The position numbers and the translations under genes were made by a program. From Maratus speciosus (taxonomy: Eukaryota; Arthropoda; Arachnida; Araneae; Salticidae): 64,000 bases of DNA. Location of the stretch: the NCBI GenBank assembly GCA_963932465.1, contig OZ010795.1, positions 22,653,874 through 22,717,873 of the forward strand. The letters are read 5' to 3'. Under the pieces are notes generated by a model, which did not search any database, was not told the origin of the DNA, and saw nothing but the letters and a program-made list of their open reading frames with translations. Within the stretch, counting starts at the first letter, position 1. Each line of letters begins with the position of its first letter. This document shows positions 58,001 to 64,000 of the stretch, piece by piece.

Positions 58001-59421
58001 AGATTGAATTATAATTTAAAAAACAGTGGTGATCTCCCTATAATCGAATTTCTATTCATTTCTCTTTGATTGGGGAATTTTAACGCCAAATCCGCTGCGG
58101 TACTACTTGATTATCCTGTCGACCAATTTCGCCAAATTATACAAATCGCCAAACCACTCGCCAAATTATACAAATTGATATAATTTTTATTTTAAATAAC
58201 GAAAGAACAAATAAATTCGTACAACATTAATAAAAACACAAATAAAACGTCGAAATAAAAATAACTTGATGACGTATACACGTGTAACAACATTTCAAAA
58301 TAAGCTAATATAAAAGGATTTAAGTATAGCGAGTCTTTGTCTCCTGGTATTTTTTAACAAAGCGAAAAGAAAGTTCTTTTAAATGAGACATTTTAAATTA
58401 ATTCTGAAAATATCAAATAAATGTCTAGCGCAATTTCTAAATTTAAACTTTTTTGCAATATTATTTTGTGTTCATTTTATGTAATAACTATAATGTGACG
58501 TAAATATGACGTAATTTCTCCTAAGACTTCTAACGCATGTTAATGAATTTATTATTTTACAATAGCCTTTCTCTTTTAAAATTCACGTGTATACTTTTTA
58601 TGACGTAATTTTTAATAAGTTCCTGCTTTTTATACGTAATTATTTAATTCTAATTTGAAAGTTTTTTTCCTGTTTATAATAGTCACGTGTAAATAAATTT
58701 TTAATTTGAAGCAAACATTATTGCTTGCGCTTTTTATACAGTTGGCAACAGTTTAAATTAGTACAATTTTCTGAAATCTGTAAAAAATATCTCTAGAAAT
58801 GCTGAAAATTTGAATTTAAAATAGAAATAAAACCTGAAAAAATGAGTCAAAATAAAAAAAATTAATGCAATCTGCACTCCGGCAAATTCTAACGCATAAA
58901 ATGATCTAAAAATGATTACACTGCTATGTATAGTTTTTGCTGCTATAAAACTTTTTTAGTGGAACGATTTTGTCCAACTTTAGCATTAAATAACTCTTAA
59001 AATAATTCTTCGATTCGAAAACTGTCTGCATCAGCGTGTTTGTCAAACATTTCTGTATAAAACCACCGATTTTCATATTTTTGTATGCATTATTTTTGTT
59101 AATATTAACGAAGAAAGGCCTCCGGTCACAAAAAAAATCAAAACCGGCGGCGGCGGCGGCGGTGACAGCGGTAGTTACTTTTTTTTAGAATAGAGAGAAA
59201 CCATCGAAATCGACCTGAAACACACATTCATATGAGGCATAGTAAGAAAATTCAGAAAATGACGCCATTTTGAATAACAGCCGCCATCTTGAATACCCAT
59301 GACTTTTTGCGATGTCTCCCCCTCTGAAATGCATTGTATTAACATAAAGTAGATACCCACCAAGCGGTATATTCTTATCACGATTTGCAGTTTTCTCAAC
59401 CGTAGCACCCGGACTATTATA
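55012..59421. repeat. Foldback array of ~470-500 bp units
   Basis: Units start with 'agtccgggtgctac' (55012, 55513, 55982 in + orientation), include 'ttcagagggggaggcatcgc' and 'aagatggcggctgttattca', and end with 'ggaaatct'-type tails. Inverted units follow at about 56556-56715, 56935-57420, 57420-57898 and 59199-59421, closing with 'gtagcacccggact'. Direct units on the left and inverted ones on the right form one large palindrome around 56.2-56.5 kb. A Helitron interrupts the right arm. The Cys/Arg-poor frames at 55019, 55429, 59175 and 59185 all come from these units. Confidence 0.75.
57899..59198 (-). mobile_element. Non-autonomous Helitron, complete, 1300 bp
   Basis: On the minus strand it starts TCTCTCTATTCTAAAAA at 59198 and ends with two hairpins: CGAGC-GTA-GCTCG, and GGGGGC-CGA-GCCCCC running into CTAG at 57899, followed by T. 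It is inserted in a foldback unit. The undisturbed unit at 55231-55250 (complement) gives 'gacgttaa' joined directly to 'aaccatcg', so there is no target duplication, as Helitron transposition requires. A (GGC)n run lies near the 5' end. No Rep/helicase coding. Confidence 0.85.
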
Positions 59422-59538
59422 GAAAGTCATTTTGAAGATAGTTTTGTGTCTCTTTTTAATATTAGCGTAAATATACATTTTTTGATAGTTAAAAGTTCAT
59501 TTCGAAATATTAAATCAGTTTCTTGGGTTTTTTTAATA

Positions 59539-60963
59539 CTAGGGGGCTCGGCCCCCTACGAGCTACGCTCGCCAACCCCCGTCCAGACACCGCAGGCTCT
59601 AAATACACACTAATTTGATCGGCTTTAAAAAGATTTCGAAAGATTGAATTATAATTTAAAAAACAGTGGCGATCTCCCTATAAACGAATTTCTATTCATT
59701 TCTCTTTGATTGGGGAATTTTAACGCCAAATCCGCTGCGGTACTACTTGATTATCCCGTCGACCAATTTCGCCAAATTATATAAATCGCCAAACCACTCG
59801 CCAAATTATACAAATTGACATAATTTTTATTTTAAATAACGAAAGAACAAATAAATTCGTACAACATTAATAAAAATACAAATAAAACGTGGAAATAAAA
59901 ATAACTTGATGACGTAGACACGTGTAACAACATTTCAAAATAAGCTAATATAAAAGGAATTAAGTAAACAGAGTCTTTGTCTCCTGGTATTTTTTAACAA
60001 AGCGAAAAGAAAGTTCTTTTAAATGAGACATTTTAAATTAATCGTTTTTAATCTGACGTAATTTTTACCAAGCTATTCTTTCTCTTTTAAATAATCGCGT
60101 GAAAGTACTTTTGTTAGCAATGAAATATTATTTGCGGTTTCCTAACAAAAATAGTTGAAAATATCCTCTCAAAATATTAAATAAATCTCTAGCGCAATTT
60201 CTAAATTTAAACTTTTTTGCAATATTATTTTGTGTTCATTTTACGTAATAACTATAATGTGACGTAAATATGACGTAATTTCTCCTAAGACTTCTAACGC
60301 ATGTTAATGAATTTATTATTTTACAATATGCTTTCTCTTTTAAAATTCACGTGTGTACTTTTTATGACGTAATTTTTAATAAGTTCCTGCTTTTAATACA
60401 TAATTATTTAATTCTAATTTGAAAGTTTTTTTCCTGTTTATAATAGTCACGTGTAAATAAATTTTTAATTTGAAGCAAACATTATTGCTTGCGATTTTTA
60501 TACAGTTGGCAACAGTTTAAATTAGTACAATTTTCTGAAATCTGTAAAAAATATCTCTAGAAATGCTGAAAATTTGAATTTAAAATAGAAATAAAACCTG
60601 AAAAAATGAGTCAAAATAAAAAAATTAATGCAATCTGCACTCCGGCAAATTCTAACGCATAAAATGATCTAAAAATGATTACACTGCCATGTCTAGTTTT
60701 TGCTGCTATAAAACTTTTTTAATGGAACGATTTTGTCCAACTTTAGCATTAAATATCTCTTAAAATAATTCTTCGGTTTGAAAACTGTCTGCACCAGCGT
60801 ATTTATCAAACATTTCTGTATAAAACCACTGATTTTCATATTTTTGTATGCATTATTTTTCTCAATATTAACGAAGAAAGACCTCCGATCACAAAAAATT
60901 CAAAACCGGCGGCGGCGGCGGCGGCGGTGACAGCGGTAGTTACTTTTTTTTAGAATAGAGAGA
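59539..60963 (-). mobile_element. Non-autonomous Helitron, complete, 1425 bp
   Basis: Same family as the copy at 57899, with the same termini: TCTCTCTATTCT at 60963 preceded by A, and CTAG at 59539 followed by T. It is nearly identical over most of its length but carries ~125 bp (about 60041-60168) absent from the other copy; that part resembles an internal 'ctttctcttttaaa' block. Inserted next to an older Helitron fragment at 60964. Confidence 0.85.
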
Positions 60964-61090
60964 TTCATGTGAAAATACATTTTATGACATAAATTTCACA
61001 ATGTCATCATTTAGTTATCAATTGAAAGTTTTCTTTCTGTTTTTAATAGTCACGTGTGAGTAATTTTTAGAATTGAAAGAAAATACAGGG
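60964..61090 (-). mobile_element. Older Helitron fragment
   Basis: 'tttaatagtcacgtgtgagt' and the preceding 'gaaagttttctttctg' match the interior of the neighbouring complete copies (about 58665-58700). It is probably the remnant into which, or next to which, the 59539 copy inserted. Confidence 0.5.
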
Positions 61091-62100
61091 TGTCATAAAA
61101 AAAAAAAAAAAATTCGCCAGTATATGAATCTCTAGCGGCCTAACCGCTCAACCAATCGAAAGGAAATTTCAGATTTTTTTTTTTTTTTTTTTGAAGGTAT
61201 GCACTCGATTTCGTGAGGATTTTAAACAAAAGAGCTCTCACTGTTATGGTTACAATGAAAAATTTTCGAAATTTTTGAATGGCAGCATCCACTTTTTTCG
61301 TTCGCAGATTCATAATCACATTGAAAAATCATAAATCGGTTGTTTTGATACACATATGACAAAAATTGCCAGTCTCATTTGCAAAAAATTCCATAGTAAA
61401 CTCTGATACCTTTTAAATGTTGCCGCACTGGTTGGACATCAACTTGCATTTTATGCAGTCCAATGTAGCCCGGATCACTGTAGTTTCACTGCATGTCTAT
61501 TCATGGACAAATATATACAAAAACATATATACACATGAATTTGTGTGCCTATGCATGTAACTATCGTTTTTCTTATAAGTATTGAAATAGTTAATTATCT
61601 TAATTTCTATTGATAATACTTAATAATCTTAAGGATAGCTTTAGCATTTTGTATCAAGAATTACTGAAAAAGATTTTTTAAACAATAACTTAACTATAAT
61701 TTAAATGAAATTTATAGCAATCTAGTTTGCGATGGTTATTAGTATGCAAATTAAAACAAATAAAACAATTCATTTCAAACTACAAGAATTCTTATGTAAA
61801 TTAATTATCTTAATTTTATTTATATACCTGACTAAAATATTCTTTTCATCTATGAAATGAATGCACAAGTTATCAAAAACGTTACAAAATAAGGATGATA
61901 ATAACTCACGACAAATACTAAATCAACTCTTTCTAAATGTTAAGATTAAATTTCCATTTCCTTTTCTTCGCAAATATCCAATTTTTTTCTTATTCTTTTA
62001 TAAGTCTCTCTAATTTGTCTCTAATTGTCTCTATATTTGTCTCTCTAATTAAATTCGATGTAAGCTATGTAGCCAAGCACAAAGCATCACTAATTATATT
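61091..62100. other. AT-rich sequence with ACAGGGTGTC at one edge
   Basis: 'acagggtgtcat' followed by poly-A stands at 61086-61115 and a poly-T at 61174-61192. No partner end was found. No gene recognised. Confidence 0.4.
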
Positions 62101-62355
62101 ATCCCAGCAATAAAAGAAACAGTGGGCCATCAGCTGGAAAAAAGATGACAGCCAACGCTGCCATCAGTGATAAAGTGCAACAGTGCCATTACATAAACCT
62201 GTCGGAAAATGTCCGAGCGGAATGCAGCTGGCCCATCAGTGATGGGCAACAGCAGGCCAGCATTGGTATGCCACATCACATTACTTCAATCCGGCACTTT
62301 TCCTGCAGTGCTAGCACCTATCCCACTGCTATTCCTTTGCTGGACCAGCGCTTTC
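62101..62355. repeat. CCAGC-rich repeat, copy 1
   Basis: It starts TCCCAGCAATAAAAG, contains 'gtgggccatcagctgg', and toward its end 'gcacctatcccactgctatt' and 'tttgctggaccagc'. Related to the block at 63570-63790. GC is clearly above the surroundings. The two + frames here are by-products. Confidence 0.5.
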
Positions 62356-62715
62356 CCTGACAAAAAATTTTTTATAGAATTCTATAAAAAAACAAAGTAT
62401 TATATAATTATGGTTCTTTTTTCTATAAGCTAGTTTCACTAAGAGCTATAGAAATGTCTATAATAAAAATATTTGAACTTTCAGAGGTTTCCATGTGGTC
62501 ACCCTCATAAGTTCTGACCGCGCTCGATGCTGCTTGGTTTTCTTGATCAGACATGAACAAGTACTTTCAACGTACGCTACGACTTCTCGTAGTTTTCAAG
62601 CTCTCATTACACTATTTCAGGTTTGTTTCTTTTGTGATTTACGTTCCCAATCATTAAATTGGTATAGAAATTATTCTGTTGTATAGAAATCCTATATATT
62701 TTATACGCTTTTTTG

Positions 62716-63262
62716 GGTGCGTTCATAATTATATAAATACGTAGCACCTATAGTCGTCGTTCAGTCCGTCTGTCCGTCCGTCCGTCCGTCTGTCTGTCCG
62801 CATATAACAGAGCAAAAACTACTCAACCGAATGGTCTGAAATTTTAAATATATGATTGTTGCAAAATTTTGTCGAGCGATTTGAAATTTTATGAAAATCG
62901 GATATATAGTTTAATTACAGGGACAGTCAAAAGTTTTTCTTTACATTACGGCCAATGGGGAAAATTATTGCAAGTGCATATTAATGATGTTACAGCCTTC
63001 TGAATGGTCTGAAATTTTAAATATATAATTGCTGCAAAATTTTGTCGAGCCATTTGAAATTTTATGAAAATCGGATGTATAGTTTAGTTACAGGGGCAGT
63101 CAAAAGTTTTCCGTTACATTACGGGGAATGGGAAAAAAAATATTGCAAGTGCATTTTATTGATGTTATAGACTATGCACTTATGAAGTTAAAAAATATAT
63201 ACATTCAGTACGATATGGGGTGCAAAAATTAATTATAAAACTAGTTATAGTACGAACGCACC
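62716..63262. repeat. GGTGCGTTC repeat, copy Q (547 bp, inverted ends)
   Basis: The ends are GGTGCGTTCATAATTATA and, on the right, GGTGCGTTCGTACTATAA (reverse complement). Internally a ~190 bp block is duplicated: 'gaatggtctgaaattttaaa' at about 62830 and 63000, 'gcaaaattttgtcgagc' at about 62861 and 63035. A (GTCC)n microsatellite is at 62764-62802. It lacks the orphan-gene insertion and the SINE seen in copy P. Confidence 0.7.
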
Positions 63263-63569
63263 TCATTTGCCACGCTTGACGAGCAATTTCCAACTTGTTT
63301 ATTATTGATTCTGAACTGTGTAAATTATGAAAACCGAAATCCTTTGTAACCTAGTAAAACCAAATTTAAGAAGAAAAAAAAGTACGTTGAAATAAAGAAT
63401 TTATTTATTTATTAATTTACTTATTTATTTTGTTGGTGGCAGTAGTGCTATTTTTTATACAGTTTTAAAAAAAATTAGCTTCACAGCTTAAATTGTGTTA
63501 AGATATCCATTTCAGATTTGTGTTCAAATACTCAATGTCTTTGATATTCACAGCGCCACCTAGCGTAAG

Positions 63570-63790
63570 GGTTCCCAGCAATAATACTGCAAAAGTTCGT
63601 GCACGTGGTGGGCCAGCGCATGAGATAAAACGGATACACACCAATTTTTTTTTTTTGATGATTTCCAACAGCAAAGTTGACTGAAGCTGTCCAGAAGTGG
63701 TCATGCAGTGATAGACCATCAGCCAGCACTTCTCCATCATTGCCAGCACCTATCTTGCTGCTGTCCAGCAATTTTCTCTTTGCTGGGATG
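63570..63790. repeat. CCAGC-rich repeat, copy 2
   Basis: It starts TCCCAGCAATAATACTG and ends CTTTGCTGGGA, so the termini are inverted (CCCAGCAA). It shares 'tgggccag' and 'ccagcacctatc' with copy 1. A MITE is likely. The minus frames at 63498-63771 are by-products. Confidence 0.5.
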
Positions 63791-64000
63791 TTTATGTGAC
63801 TAAATAAATAGATCGTGATAAAGATAACATGACATTCTCAGTCAAATAAAACGTGTTTTTCAGACAGATAATAAATGTTTAAATGTTAATCATATTTTTA
63901 ATTAAGTTTTTCTATAAAGTTAATTAAAGGTAAAGTTTTAATTAAAAAAAACTTTAAATATTATTCAGTCGTTTATTGGTGGTTTCTGTTATTAAAGTTT
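63791..64000. other. AT-rich end of window
   Basis: Nothing recognised. Confidence 0.5.

Noticed and set aside
62145..62433. Two overlapping ORFs in a GC-richer patch
   Set aside because: The patch is a CCAGC-rich dispersed repeat with a relative at 63570; the frames are not conserved between copies.

Overview
This is a strongly AT-rich piece of a eukaryotic nuclear genome with no intact host gene that I can support. Every long ORF I could interpret belongs to a decayed transposable element, and the rest are chance frames in AT-rich or repetitive DNA. The element mix is what large arthropod genomes carry: Tc1 and Tigger/pogo DDE transposases, non-autonomous Helitrons, TTAA-target elements, a Mutator-like MITE, tRNA-derived SINEs, and a multicopy invertebrate protein family of unknown function. 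My best guess is an arachnid, probably a spider. That rests on general resemblance, not on a marker gene, so treat it as weak.

Layout. 0-3.2 kb: Helitron-like fragments on both strands with a TTAA MITE inside. 4-11.1 kb: two inverted copies of an element made of ~145 bp monomers, and two tandem copies of a ~1.3-1.6 kb repeat (R1). R1 copy 2 carries a TTAA-target element that itself carries a TA-flanked long-TIR element. 12.3-18.3 kb: a ~1.55 kb repeat (R2) split by a 2.95 kb element with an 8 bp target duplication and by a 1.45 kb TA-target element, each holding a TTAA MITE. 21.2-24.0 kb: a TIR element enclosing a Mutator-like MITE and an inverted array. 27.3-30.2 kb: a TTAA element, a MITE, and a deleted Tigger element inside a third R2 copy. 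32-37 kb: four copies of one MITE family, a broken Tc1 element, an exact 67 bp inverted repeat and a SINE. 38.0-41.5 kb: a TIR element carrying a degenerate orphan protein gene, inside a short repeat family that also received a SINE. 43.7 kb: a long hairpin. 46.3-50.5 kb: Tigger and Tc1 relics, then an uninterrupted R2 copy. 50.7-55.0 kb: a Helitron 5' end with a 153 bp minisatellite and an exact 191 bp triplication. 55.0-61.1 kb: a foldback array interrupted by one Helitron and followed by a second. 61.1-64 kb: smaller repeats.

The most informative property is internal paralogy. Several repeats occur both filled and empty inside the window, so insertion ends and target duplications can be read directly (R1 at TTAA, R2 at an 8 bp site and at TA, the foldback unit at a Helitron site, the 62.7 kb repeat at a SINE site). 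The most promising unexplained object is the 38.3-41.1 kb element: a conserved orphan protein family sits between matching terminal inverted repeats with TA flanks.
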